DNA of 64,000 bases, from assembly GCA_017626325.1 (NCBI GenBank), contig JAGAIZ010000066.1:1-64000 (forward strand), given 5' to 3'. This stretch comes from Lachnospiraceae bacterium. Its GTDB lineage: Bacteria; Bacillota; Clostridia; Lachnospirales; Lachnospiraceae. The position numbers and the translations under genes are program-made. Below are positions 16,347 through 27,686 of this stretch, one piece after another; position 1 is the stretch's first letter, and each line of letters opens with the position of its first letter. The notes under the pieces are model-generated. The model saw only the letters and a program-made list of their open reading frames with translations, was not told where the DNA came from and searched no databases.

Positions 16347-17612
16347 ATGGATGGAATGTTATCACAAGATGAAATAAATGCACTCTTGAGCGGGATGGAT
16401 TCACCGAGCGACGTCAGCGACATTGTGGAAGCGACAGCGGCATCTATGGAAGAATCGGGCGGCGCGAAGCTGGATGATTCACTCCTGACAGAAATTGAGA
16501 GAGATGCAATCGGTGAAGTGGCGAATATCAGTATGGGTTCTTCGGCGACTACACTGTATTCACTGGTCAACCGCAAAGTAAATATCACGACTCCGGTTGT
16601 TACGCTGGCAACCTGGGAGAATGTGTTATCAGAATATGAGAAGCCGTGTGTATTTATACAGATCAAATATACGGTGGGTCTGGATGGCTCCAATATCCTT
16701 GTGTTAAAGGAGCATGATGTGAAGGTTATCACCGACCTGATGATGGGCGGCGATGGCAGCAATACGGACGGCGAGTTGGGAGAACTGCATTTGAGCGCGA
16801 TCTCCGAGGCAATGAACCAGATGATGGGTTCCGCTGCTACATCTCTTTCCACGATGCTTGGCAAGATGATTGATATCAGCCCGCCGGAGGCAAGCCTGGT
16901 TGATCTTACGGCTTTCAAGTCGGGAGGAGACATAGCCGAATTCCTGGATGGAACGTTCTGCAAAATTGCATTCCGTATGCAGATTGATGATCTGGTGGAT
17001 TCCACGATTATGCAGTTGTATCCGATTGACTTCGCGAGGGAGTTATACAATACCTTCATAGGCAATCAGGGAGGCTCGGATACGACGGGATCAGAACCGG
17101 AACCGGCGCCTCAGGCATCTGCTCCTGCACCCGCTCCCCAGATGGATATGGGACAGCAGATGGCGCCTCAGATGGATATGAGCCAAATGGGTATGGGCCA
17201 GATGGGAATGCAGCAAATGGGGATGCCGCAGATGCAGATGGGAATGCCACAGATGCAGATGCCGCAGATGCAGATGGGAATGCAGCAAATGGGAATGCCT
17301 CAGATGATGCAGCCTAATATGAATATACAGCCAGCACAGTTTCAGAGTTTCTCCAATGATTTTAATCCTATGCAAAGTCAGGAGAATATCAGCTTGATTA
17401 AAGATGTGCCGTTGGAGGTTACCGTAGAATTGGGAAGAACCTCTAAATCCATTTCAGATATTCTGGATTTCGCTCCGGGTACTATCATTGAACTGGATAA
17501 AATTGCCGGAGAACCGATCGACGTATTGGTCAACGGTAAATTTGTTGCAAAAGGTGAAGTAGTAGTAATCGAAGAAAGTTTTGGCGTTCGAGTAACTGAA
17601 ATTATCAAATAA
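16347..17612 (+). CDS. fliY: Flagellar motor switch phosphatase FliY (FliN fusion)
   Basis: FliY is the Gram-positive C-ring protein that joins a CheC-like CheY-P phosphatase to a FliN-type SpoA domain. The product of 421 residues opens with MLSQDEINALL, a second CheY-P docking peptide. It carries both phosphatase signatures, ERDAIGEVANISMG and HLSAISEAMNQMMG, each with E-x-x-N. The FliN domain is at about 340-421. Between them (about 264-326) is a long Met/Gln/Pro/Gly repeat linker, much more repetitive than in B. subtilis. It lies between fliM and cheY. Confidence 0.94.
   Translation: MDGMLSQDEINALLSGMDSPSDVSDIVEATAASMEESGGAKLDDSLLTEIERDAIGEVANISMGSSATTLYSLVNRKVNITTPVVTLATWENVLSEYEKPCVFIQIKYTVGLDGSNILVLKEHDVKVITDLMMGGDGSNTDGELGELHLSAISEAMNQMMGSAATSLSTMLGKMIDISPPEASLVDLTAFKSGGDIAEFLDGTFCKIAFRMQIDDLVDSTIMQLYPIDFARELYNTFIGNQGGSDTTGSEPEPAPQASAPAPAPQMDMGQQMAPQMDMSQMGMGQMGMQQMGMPQMQMGMPQMQMPQMQMGMQQMGMPQMMQPNMNIQPAQFQSFSNDFNPMQSQENISLIKDVPLEVTVELGRTSKSISDILDFAPGTIIELDKIAGEPIDVLVNGKFVAKGEVVVIEESFGVRVTEIIK
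17140..17325 (+). repeat. Met/Gln-rich tandem repeat in the FliY linker
   Basis: The DNA repeats imperfect units of 12-24 bp such as CAGATGCAGATGGGAATG, encoding QMQMGMPQ-like runs between the phosphatase and FliN domains. Such a tract can change length by slippage while staying in frame. Confidence 0.8.
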
Positions 17613-17632
17613 AATGAAATAGGAGAAGAGAG

Positions 17633-17995
17633 ATGGCAAAGAATATTTTAGTATGTGATGATGCAGCATTCATGCGTATGATGATCAAGGATATCCTGAC
17701 AAAAAACGGATATAATGTAGCCGGTGAAGCTGAGAACGGTGCCAAGGCAGTAGAGAAATATAATGAACTGAAGCCTGATCTTGTGCTGATGGATATTACC
17801 ATGCCTGAGATGGACGGTATTCAGGCTCTTAAGAAAATCAAAGCGGCTGATCCGAGCGCTACGGTTATCATGTGTTCGGCTATGGGACAGCAGGCGATGG
17901 TTATCGAGTCTATCCAGTCCGGCGCAAAGGACTTTATCGTAAAGCCTTTCCAGGCAGACCGTGTGCTGGAGGCAGTTAAGAAGGTAGTTGGATAA
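17633..17995 (+). CDS. cheY: Chemotaxis response regulator CheY
   Basis: A single receiver domain of 120 residues. It has the acidic pocket D9-D10, phospho-acceptor D54 in LVLMDITMPEMDG, and the conserved Lys in the KPF motif near the end (FIVKPFQ). When phosphorylated by CheA it binds FliM/FliY to change rotation sense, and CheC and FliY dephosphorylate it. The location between fliY and fliO is the B. subtilis order. The stop overlaps the next start. Confidence 0.96.
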   Translation: MAKNILVCDDAAFMRMMIKDILTKNGYNVAGEAENGAKAVEKYNELKPDLVLMDITMPEMDGIQALKKIKAADPSATVIMCSAMGQQAMVIESIQSGAKDFIVKPFQADRVLEAVKKVVG

Positions 17996-18378
17996 TGATA
18001 CTTATGGTATCAGACAGAGCTGATTCTTATATACAGTTCCTAACGATATTGATTATCTTCGTATTTGTGTTAGCGGTTACCTACTGGGTCACGAAATGGA
18101 CGGCGGGATATCAGAAGAGCAAAACTGTTGGCGCGAATATGGAGATGATTGAGACTCTGCGCCTGACGAACAATAAGTATGTTCAGATTATCAGAGTAGG
18201 GCAGAAATATTTGGCAGTTGCGGTTTGCAAAGATACTGTTACAATGTTAGCAGAGATTCCTGCGGATGAGTTATGCTTATCTGAGGGAGAAGGGTCTAAA
18301 GTATCTTCTTTCAGAGATGTTTTGGCCAGAGTACAAAAAGGAAATTTTCTGGAAAAAGAAGATGGGCGAGACGAATGA
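17995..18378 (+). CDS. fliO: Flagellar export-gate assembly protein FliO (FliZ)
   Basis: A small membrane protein of 127 residues that assists assembly of the FliP/FliQ/FliR export gate. One transmembrane helix lies at about residues 13-33. It is followed by a short cytoplasmic domain with a FliO-like pattern (TLRLTNNKYVQIIRVGQKYLAVA). Sequence conservation in this family is low, and position between cheY and fliP supports the call. The start overlaps cheY by one base and the end overlaps fliP in ATGA. Confidence 0.85.
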   Translation: MILMVSDRADSYIQFLTILIIFVFVLAVTYWVTKWTAGYQKSKTVGANMEMIETLRLTNNKYVQIIRVGQKYLAVAVCKDTVTMLAEIPADELCLSEGEGSKVSSFRDVLARVQKGNFLEKEDGRDE

Positions 18379-19259
18379 AGAGTAATTTTTCCGGATATCA
18401 TTTGGCAAAATTAGTATGCCTGCTGTTATTGGCAGGCATATTGTGTCTTAGTCGGAAGACGACGGCATATGCGGTAAACGATACGCCGTATCGGGAGTCC
18501 AACCTCACCGGAACGAATGAGGAGCGGACCAATATAGAAGAACCCGGCGCGTCGGAAAATGCCGATGATTTATCAGAACTTAATATAGCCAATACGGTGA
18601 CGGTTACATACAACAATGGTAATGGCAGTGTGAATGGCGCTTTGCGTATTCTGGTGATCCTTACCCTAATTGCTATTGCACCGTCATTGATTATTATGTT
18701 GACCTCGTTTACCAGAATTATTATTGTTCTGCATTTTACGAGACAGGCATTGAATACACAGACGGCGCCGCCTAATATTGTTTTGATAGGTCTTGCGCTC
18801 TTTTTGACGTTCTTTATTATGCAGCCTACGCTGGCTACTATCTACACGGAAGCAGTAGTTCCGTACGAGGCGGGAGAACTGGATCAGGAAGAGGCGCTTA
18901 CGAAAGCGGTTCAGCCGATACGCGAATATATGTACCGGCAGACACAGAAGAAGGACGTCAGTCTCTTTATGGAAATTAACCGTACAGAGTGGGACGGGAG
19001 CCTGGATGCGATTCCGATGAGCGTTCTGGTGCCGAGCTTCATTATCAGCGAGCTTAGAATGGCTTTTATTATCGGATTCTTGATTTACATACCATTTATT
19101 GTAATCGATATGGTGGTGGCGTCAACGCTGATGAGTATGGGTATGATGATGCTGCCGCCGACCACCATTTCCATGCCTTTTAAGATTCTGCTTTTTGTTC
19201 TGGCAGATGGCTGGTATCTGGTAATTAAGGGGCTGGTAGAGAGCTTCTACGTCTATTAG
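18375..19259 (+). CDS. fliP: Flagellar export-gate protein FliP
   Basis: FliP is a core pore subunit of the type III export gate. The product of 294 residues begins with a cleavable-type signal (about 10-32). An acidic extracytoplasmic stretch of roughly 50 residues follows, then the conserved membrane domain with MLTSFTRIIIVLHFTRQAL and MGMMMLPPTTISMPFKILLF. It is longer than the typical 220-255 residues because of that N-terminal stretch. It overlaps fliO by 4 bases. Confidence 0.95.
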   Translation: MKSNFSGYHLAKLVCLLLLAGILCLSRKTTAYAVNDTPYRESNLTGTNEERTNIEEPGASENADDLSELNIANTVTVTYNNGNGSVNGALRILVILTLIAIAPSLIIMLTSFTRIIIVLHFTRQALNTQTAPPNIVLIGLALFLTFFIMQPTLATIYTEAVVPYEAGELDQEEALTKAVQPIREYMYRQTQKKDVSLFMEINRTEWDGSLDAIPMSVLVPSFIISELRMAFIIGFLIYIPFIVIDMVVASTLMSMGMMMLPPTTISMPFKILLFVLADGWYLVIKGLVESFYVY

Positions 19260-19310
19260 CGGTTACAGCAGGGCGGATTACTATTTTAGCATGAGAAAGG
19301 AAGAGAAGAT

Positions 19311-19580
19311 ATGACAATAGATGACGTCACAGCCATTGCTTCGGGGGCATTGTTTACGATCATTAAATGTGCGGCGCCGCTTCTGCTTGTGTCGTTGATA
19401 GTAGGTCTTATTGTCAGTATCTTTCAGACAGTTACCTCTATTCAGGAGCAGACACTTACCTTCGTGCCCAAGATACTGGCGATATTTCTGACGCTTATTC
19501 TGGTGGGGCACTGGATTATGAATACAATCGTAGAATATATGACGAACCTGTGGACGAATTTTAGCGCTTATATCAGATAA
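19311..19580 (+). CDS. fliQ: Flagellar export-gate protein FliQ
   Basis: The product of 89 residues has two transmembrane helices (about 15-38 and 52-75) and the family pattern PLLLVSLIVGLIVSIFQTVT then IQEQTLTFVPKILA. The length is exactly that of FliQ. It is part of the helical FliP/Q/R pore. It lies between fliP and fliR. Confidence 0.96.
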   Translation: MTIDDVTAIASGALFTIIKCAAPLLLVSLIVGLIVSIFQTVTSIQEQTLTFVPKILAIFLTLILVGHWIMNTIVEYMTNLWTNFSAYIR

Positions 19581-19595
19581 TAAGAAAGTGGCGGA

Positions 19596-20375
19596 ATGAT
19601 CGATTTTACTTTTACTTACGCAGATTTAGAATACTTTTTACTGATTCTTGTAAGGATTAGCTGTTTTATTTATATCGCGCCATTCTACGGTATGTCTAAT
19701 GTGCCGCGGAGGGTGAAGGTTGGTCTCAGTATTTTTATCGCATATCTGGTATTTAATGCGGTAGATCATAATGAAGTCGTCTATGACAGCCTGCTTGAGT
19801 ACGCCGTTATCGTTATGAAGGAGGCTATGACAGGTTTTCTGATCGGATGGGGAGCGCAGCTTTGCACCACGGTTACTGCGCTTGCTGGAAGCGTTGCAGA
19901 TATGGAGATCGGCGTTTCCATGGTTTCTTTGATGGATCCGACGACCAGAGAACAGGCGACCTTCAGCGGCGTGTATTATCAGTATATGTTTACGCTATTT
20001 CTGATCATTACAGGCATGCACCGGTATCTTCTGCAGGCTCTGATAGACACTTTTACGCTGATACCTGTGAATGGAGCAATCTTTAAGACAGAAACCCTGT
20101 TGGAATCTGTGATTATGTTTATGACAGATTATATTACGATCGGTTTCCGCATTATCCTTCCGATCTTCTGTACGATGATTCTGCTGAATGTTATTCTGGG
20201 CGTACTGGCCAAGGTATCGCCTCAGCTTAATATGTTTGCGGTGGGTATACAGCTTAAGATGCTGGCCGGGCTGGGCATTATGTTTTTGACTGTCAGAATG
20301 CTTCCCGGCGCGGCGGATTTTGTGTTTACCGAAATGAAAAGGATGATCGTGTCTTTTGTGGAGGGGATGACATGA
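19596..20375 (+). CDS. fliR: Flagellar export-gate protein FliR
   Basis: FliR completes the FliP/Q/R export pore. The protein of 259 residues is largely hydrophobic, with about six transmembrane helices and family segments such as GFLIGWGAQLCTTV and VSLMDPTTREQATFSG. The stop overlaps the flhB start in ATGA, as is common for fliR-flhB. Confidence 0.95.
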   Translation: MIDFTFTYADLEYFLLILVRISCFIYIAPFYGMSNVPRRVKVGLSIFIAYLVFNAVDHNEVVYDSLLEYAVIVMKEAMTGFLIGWGAQLCTTVTALAGSVADMEIGVSMVSLMDPTTREQATFSGVYYQYMFTLFLIITGMHRYLLQALIDTFTLIPVNGAIFKTETLLESVIMFMTDYITIGFRIILPIFCTMILLNVILGVLAKVSPQLNMFAVGIQLKMLAGLGIMFLTVRMLPGAADFVFTEMKRMIVSFVEGMT

Positions 20376-21484
20376 TATTAGAGTATAATCTCCAATTCTT
20401 CGCCAAGGATGGTCCCGGCGGAGAGAAAACAGAAGAGCCTACCTCCAAGAAGCTGACCGACGCCCGCAAGGAAGGTCAGGTAGCTAAGAGCAAGGAGGTT
20501 ACGAGCGCTTTTGAACTGCTGGCAATCTTCGCACTGCTCTATGTATGGATCGAGAAAATGGGAACTTATTTTGTGGGAAATATCTATGATATTTATTCCC
20601 AGATTCCCGAATTTATCAAGATGTATGACGGCGATGTACCGGCGCAGACGATCAACATGATATTCATCAAATCCATGGGCAGGGTATTGCTGCTTGTGGC
20701 GCCCTTCCTGTTAGTTGGTTTCGTCGTAGCGTTTGTATGCAATGTGGTACAGGTGAAGTGGAAACCGACTTCCAAGCCGATGAAGCCTAAATTCAGTAAG
20801 CTGAATCCAATCAGCGGGTTCAAAAGGTTTTTCTCCATTAACTCACTGATGGAGTTGTTTAAATCCATCCTGAAAATCGGATTGATTTCTTATGTGGTGT
20901 ACTCTTATTTAAAGAAAAACATGCCGCCCCTGTATCTGTTCTATGATATTTCTCTGCAGGAGGGAGTCGCCAAGGTAGGAACGCTGGTCATGAATTTGGG
21001 ACTGCGGATCGCGGTCTGGTATATGCTGATTGCGATAATCGATTATGTCTATCAGAAGATCAAGTTTAAGAACGACATGAAGATGACCAAGCAGGAAGTC
21101 AAGGATGAGTTCAAGAATCAGGAAGGCGATCCCCAGATCAAGAGCAGACAGCGGCAGAGGATGCAGGAAGCGTCCAGACGGCGTATGATGCAGCAGCTTC
21201 CTGAGGCGGACGTGGTGATTACGAACCCGACGCACTATGCGGTGGCAATCAAGTATGATCCGGATCTATATGATGCGCCCTATGTGGTGGCGAAGGGTGC
21301 GGATTATCTGGCGCAGAAGATTAAGGAAAGCGCGAAGGAGCACCATATTGAGATCGTTGAGAATAAGCCGCTTGCCCGTATGTTGTATGCGAATGTAGAG
21401 GTGGGCAGCGTGGTGCCGCCGGAGTTATATCAGGCAGTGGCGGAAGTGCTTGCCTTTGTATATCATTTACAGGGCAGGGTATAG
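20372..21484 (+). CDS. flhB: Flagellar export specificity switch FlhB
   Basis: FlhB controls the change from rod/hook to filament export. The product of 370 residues begins with the typical GEKTEEPTSKKLTDARKEGQ segment. It has four transmembrane helices and a cytoplasmic domain with the autocleavage site NPTH (in VVITNPTHYAVAIKYD, about residue 285). All expected features are intact. It starts within the fliR stop. Confidence 0.96.
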   Translation: MILEYNLQFFAKDGPGGEKTEEPTSKKLTDARKEGQVAKSKEVTSAFELLAIFALLYVWIEKMGTYFVGNIYDIYSQIPEFIKMYDGDVPAQTINMIFIKSMGRVLLLVAPFLLVGFVVAFVCNVVQVKWKPTSKPMKPKFSKLNPISGFKRFFSINSLMELFKSILKIGLISYVVYSYLKKNMPPLYLFYDISLQEGVAKVGTLVMNLGLRIAVWYMLIAIIDYVYQKIKFKNDMKMTKQEVKDEFKNQEGDPQIKSRQRQRMQEASRRRMMQQLPEADVVITNPTHYAVAIKYDPDLYDAPYVVAKGADYLAQKIKESAKEHHIEIVENKPLARMLYANVEVGSVVPPELYQAVAEVLAFVYHLQGRV

Positions 21485-21504
21485 GTTGAAAAATCACTCT
21501 GATG
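21484..21504 (+). repeat. Half copy of the flagellar-cluster hairpin element
   Basis: GGTTGAAAAATCAC followed by TCTGATG is the left arm and loop of hairpin 1 of the modules at 34.77 and 34.91 kb, including the preceding ATAG. The right arm TGATTTTTCAACC is missing. It is replaced by GC-rich sequence with a short GCCC/GGGC pairing. It looks like a decayed or truncated copy in the flhB-flhA gap. Confidence 0.6.
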
Positions 21505-21586
21505 GAACCCGGCAGCCCGCGATGGGCGTGCGCGGCGACCTCACAGATTAGAATATTAGAATTTCCAAGGAGAGGAGAAGAAGCGG

Positions 21587-23628
<2,042 letters not shown>

Positions 23629-23629
<1 letters not shown>

Positions 23630-24843
23630 TGATAATCAAGAAATTTACTGCGAAAACTGAAAACGAAGCGATTTCTGCGGCGAAGAAGGAACTTGGCGAG
23701 GGTGTGGTAGTCATGAACGTCAAGAATGTGAAGAGCAAGGGTTTCCTGTCTTTCTTAAAGCCGTCTCAGGTGGAGGTCACGGTAGCGCTGGAGGAAGAGA
23801 GCGAGAAGTATACGGCGGCGGTCTCCGCCATCAACAGTGTGATCGCTTCCAGTCAGAATAAGGATGCGGAAGCTGTGAAAAACGCACCGACTGCAGCCGC
23901 AGAGACAGTAGTCAAGAAGGAAAGCAGTGCGATTGAAGAGAAATTAGACAGCTTGCAGTCGCTTCTGGAGCAGCAGTTACAGAAGCCGGAAGAGGAGAAG
24001 GAAGAGAAAGAGAATAAGACGCAGGAGGAACCCAGAGAAGAGACTGAAACGGATAAATTCATGAAGCTTCTGCACCGCACGATGCTGGATAACGAGGTGG
24101 ATGAGAAATATGCCGGTGAGATTATAGATGAAATCGAACAGCTTAATAAACCGAATCTGCCGTTTGATTATGCACTTGCCAATATTTATCAGAAAATGAT
24201 TCTGAAATTCGGGAAGTCGGACGGCATTACACCGGCTGAAAATGGCATTAAAATGGTGTTCTTTATCGGTCCGACAGGCGTCGGCAAGACGACTACGATC
24301 GCCAAGATTGCTTCTAAATTCCGCGTGGATGAGAAGAAGAAGGTAGCTCTCCTGACAGCGGATACATACAGGATCGCAGCAGCGGAACAACTGCGTACCT
24401 ACGCCAATATTCTCGAAGTGCCCTTCCGCGTGATTTATACGGTGGAAGAGATTGAGAAAGCGATGGAAGACTTTAAGGATTATGATTATATTCTGGTGGA
24501 TACGGCCGGACATTCGCACCAGAACAATACACAAAAAGAAAATATGAGTAATTTCATACATTCTGTGGATGACAAGGTGGAGAAAGAAGTATACCTGGTT
24601 GTAAGCGCTACCACAAAATACCGTGATCTGATCAGCATAGCGGATTCCTATAAAGAGATGGCGGACTATAAGCTTATTTTCACGAAGCTGGACGAGACGA
24701 CTACATTGGGAAATTTACTGAATCTGAGGCTTTATACGGGCGCATCCCTGTCTTATGTAACGTATGGACAGAATGTGCCGGACGATATTGAGGACTTTAA
24801 TCCACAGAAGACGGTGAAGAGATTGCTCGGAGGGAAGAACTAA
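23629..24843 (+). CDS. flhF: Flagellar SRP-like GTPase FlhF
   Basis: FlhF fixes where and how many flagella are built. The product of 404 residues has a basic N-terminal B domain, a Glu/Lys-rich linker (about residues 80-145), then an NG GTPase core. The core shows the P-loop GPTGVGKTTTIAKI (about 213-226), ADTYRIAAAEQL, DTAGHSHQNN and TKLDET, as in SRP GTPases. It is paired with flhG, its ATPase regulator, 11 bases downstream. Confidence 0.95.
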
Positions 24844-24854
24844 GGAGGAAGCCG

Positions 24855-25733
24855 ATGGATCAGGCTGAACAGTTAAGAAATATAATTAAAGCAAACAGCC
24901 AGCCGAGGCGTTCTTTGGCGAGAGTGATAACCGTTACCAGCGGCAAAGGCGGCGTGGGTAAATCCAATACCGCCATCAATCTGGCAATACAGTTTCGCAG
25001 GATGGGGCAGAAGGTTATTATCCTGGACGCCGATTTTGGATTGGCAAACATAGAAATCATGTTCGGCGCGGTACCGAAACATAACTTATGTGATTTAATA
25101 TATCAGGGCAAAAATATTAAAGATATTATTACTTGGGGACCGATGGAAGTCGGTTTCATATCCGGCGGATCAGGGATTGCCGGAATGTCTAATCTGAGTA
25201 AGGATTATCTGAATTATATCATTCAGAATCTGACGGAGTTAGATGAGATGGCGGATACGATCATCGTTGATACGGGAGCGGGAATATCAGACGCTGTACT
25301 GGAATTCCTGGTAGCCAGCGGAGAAATCCTTCTGGTAACTACGCCGGAGCCGACGTCCATTACCGACTCTTATTCCCTGCTCAAAGCATTAGGCAGGCAT
25401 CCGCGGTATTCCAGCGAAGCGTCGCAGATCAAGGTGATAGCCAATAAGGTGTCGGGAGAGGCGGAAGCGGAAGCCTTGTATGCGAAATTGGAAGTGGTAG
25501 TGGAACGTTATCTGAAGGTGCCGATCGCTTATCTGGGGATGATTCCGCAGGACGAACAGCTTGCCAGGGCGGTCATGCAGCAAACGCCGGTATCTCTGGA
25601 TAATCCGAAGGCAAAATCCGCGGTCGCTTATGAGGTAATGGCGGCGAAGCTGATGAATAAGGAATTAAATAAGAATCTGACAAAACGCGGAATGGCTGCA
25701 TTCTTTTCACATATGATATCGAAGCGTTCATAA
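24855..25733 (+). CDS. flhG: Flagellar number regulator FlhG (MinD/ParA-type ATPase, YlxH)
   Basis: FlhG is a MinD-like ATPase that stimulates FlhF GTPase activity and limits flagellar number. The product of 292 residues opens with the FlhF-activating N-terminal segment (QAEQLRNIIK). It has the deviant Walker A GKGGVGKSN (about 31-39), the ILDADFGLANIEIM motif and the IIVDTGAGIS segment. It follows flhF closely in the usual order. An AAGGAGG site precedes ATG 24855. Confidence 0.95.
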   Translation: MDQAEQLRNIIKANSQPRRSLARVITVTSGKGGVGKSNTAINLAIQFRRMGQKVIILDADFGLANIEIMFGAVPKHNLCDLIYQGKNIKDIITWGPMEVGFISGGSGIAGMSNLSKDYLNYIIQNLTELDEMADTIIVDTGAGISDAVLEFLVASGEILLVTTPEPTSITDSYSLLKALGRHPRYSSEASQIKVIANKVSGEAEAEALYAKLEVVVERYLKVPIAYLGMIPQDEQLARAVMQQTPVSLDNPKAKSAVAYEVMAAKLMNKELNKNLTKRGMAAFFSHMISKRS

Positions 25734-25776
25734 TACTTGACAAGAAGAGTACAGTAATCACGAAGGAGGGAGAGAG

Positions 25777-26520
25777 ATGCCTAATCTGATATCGAAGTAT
25801 GTCGTGCCCGGCTGCAGGGTAGATTTGCAGGCGATTGAGCGTTCCCCGGCAATGTCGCATACAGACGGACATCGTAAGAGCCACCAGAGTAAGGTACTGG
25901 ATATTATTTCAGAGGACAGAATAGAGGTAGCCATGCCGATGGAGAAATCCAAACTGATTCTGCTGCCTGTGGATGGAGAATACGATCTGTATTTCTATGG
26001 CGACAATGGTCTGTATCAATGTCACGCCAGAGTGGCGGACCGGTATAAGAATAACAATATATATGTTCTGGTGCTGGATCTGATCAGTAATCTGAGGAAG
26101 TACCAGCGCAGGGAGTATTACAGATTCAGTTGTGCGCTGGAGATGGATTCCAGACAGCTTGAGGAAGAAGAAATATCGGTGGCAGATCAGGGCGTCGATA
26201 AACTGATTCCCGAACTGCCTTTAAAGAGCAGCGTTGTGGTGGATATCAGCGGAGGCGGGCTTCGCTTCGTGGCCAATTACGCCTATGAAGAGCAGAGCAT
26301 GATCCTGTGCAAATACCGTCTTTTGAAGAATGGAAAGGCCAAGGAGTATAACCTGGTAGGCAGAGTCCTTGCCGTAAGAGAGCTGGATAACCGGAAGGGT
26401 ATCTTTGAACACCGGGTACAGTATGTGAACCTGAATTCGGAAGAAAGAGAAGAAATCATTAAATATATTTTTGATGAGGAGCGCAAAACGCTTAAGAATC
26501 AAAAAGGCCCAGAACGATAG
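25777..26520 (+). CDS. PilZ-domain c-di-GMP receptor (YcgR/MotI-like)
   Basis: A protein of 247 residues with an N-terminal YcgR-type flagellar brake domain (about 1-110) and a C-terminal PilZ domain (about 110-235). The c-di-GMP-binding residues are visible as the RREYYR motif (R-x-x-x-R) and VVDISGGGLRF (D-x-S-x-x-G). Members of this architecture bind c-di-GMP and brake or disengage the motor (MotI/DgrA in B. subtilis). Its place between flhG and cheB supports control of motility (inference). Confidence 0.9.
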   Translation: MPNLISKYVVPGCRVDLQAIERSPAMSHTDGHRKSHQSKVLDIISEDRIEVAMPMEKSKLILLPVDGEYDLYFYGDNGLYQCHARVADRYKNNNIYVLVLDLISNLRKYQRREYYRFSCALEMDSRQLEEEEISVADQGVDKLIPELPLKSSVVVDISGGGLRFVANYAYEEQSMILCKYRLLKNGKAKEYNLVGRVLAVRELDNRKGIFEHRVQYVNLNSEEREEIIKYIFDEERKTLKNQKGPER

Positions 26521-26611
26521 AGGACAGCGGCATTGAAACAGTCGTAAATGGAAATAGCTGTAAAAAGAAAGAAAAGATATAGAAACAAAGAATAGAGGAG
26601 AGGCGTGGAAA

Positions 26612-27685
26612 ATGAAAAAAAATATATTGCTTGTTGACGACTCTGCACTCATGAGAAGGGTACTCTGTGATATAATCAACAGTGATGAAAGATTTCAAGT
26701 ACAGGATAAGGCTGTGAACGGTCTGGAAGCGTTGGATCTTCTTAGCAGAAAGACATATGATGCGGTTGTGCTGGACGTCAATATGCCTCAGATGAACGGT
26801 CTTGAACTGCTGAAGGAACTGCAGAAGCGCAAGATTTCGGCAAGGGTTATGATGGCGAGTACCGATACGAAGGAAGGCGCTAAGACTACGCTGGATGCAT
26901 TGGAGCTGGGCGCGCTTGATTTTATACATAAGCCCAACAATGCGATGGACTGCAGAAACGGGGAATTCAAAGAGAAGATGCTTCGTATTCTGGCAGTCGT
27001 AGCGGACTCCAGGACGCCCTCTATAGGCAAGACGTTCACCATGGAGGAGCTTAAGACTTCCAGGAAAATGGTAGCGCTGGTCAGCAAACACGCGTCTGCG
27101 GTAAGCGGCAATAAGGTGGTGGCGCTTGCAAGTTCCACAGGCGGTCCCAAAGCGCTGCAGGCGGTTATTCCGAGACTTCCAAAGAACCTGAATGCTCCGG
27201 TGGTGGTTGTACAGCATATGCCGGCAGGCTTCACGGCATCCTTGGCGGAAAGACTGGATTCCTTAAGCGAGGTTCATGTCAAGGAGGCGGCGGAAGGCGA
27301 CGTATTGGAAGCCGGAACGGTGTATATTGCCATGGGAGGCAAGCATCTGAATGTTCTGACTATGGCGAGCAAGTACAGCATCCATTACACGGACGAGCCG
27401 TCCAGAGAGGGCGTGAAGCCCTGCGCCAATTATATGTATGAGTCTCTTTGCGACAGCAGATATGATCAGATCGTATGCGTTGTTATGACAGGGATGGGAG
27501 CCGACGGCACACAGGGAATCCAGAACTTGAAAAAAAGGAAAAAAATCCATGTAATTGCTCAGGAGGCAAGCACATGCGCGGTATATGGCATGCCTAAGAG
27601 CGTCGTAAACGCCGGGCTTGCAGATCAGATCGTACCGCTTGAGCAGATTGCACAGGAAATAATAATGAACGTGGGGGTAAAATAA
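26612..27685 (+). CDS. cheB: Chemotaxis protein-glutamate methylesterase CheB
   Basis: CheB demethylates and deamidates chemoreceptors for adaptation. The product of 357 residues has a receiver domain (D9-D10, phospho-acceptor D55 in VVLDVNMPQMNG), a linker, and a C-terminal methylesterase domain. The catalytic triad is visible as ALASSTGGP (Ser), VVVQHMPAGF (His) and MTGMGADG (Asp). The partner methyltransferase gene cheR is not in this window. cheA follows after one base. Confidence 0.96.
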   Translation: MKKNILLVDDSALMRRVLCDIINSDERFQVQDKAVNGLEALDLLSRKTYDAVVLDVNMPQMNGLELLKELQKRKISARVMMASTDTKEGAKTTLDALELGALDFIHKPNNAMDCRNGEFKEKMLRILAVVADSRTPSIGKTFTMEELKTSRKMVALVSKHASAVSGNKVVALASSTGGPKALQAVIPRLPKNLNAPVVVVQHMPAGFTASLAERLDSLSEVHVKEAAEGDVLEAGTVYIAMGGKHLNVLTMASKYSIHYTDEPSREGVKPCANYMYESLCDSRYDQIVCVVMTGMGADGTQGIQNLKKRKKIHVIAQEASTCAVYGMPKSVVNAGLADQIVPLEQIAQEIIMNVGVK

Positions 27686-27686
27686 T

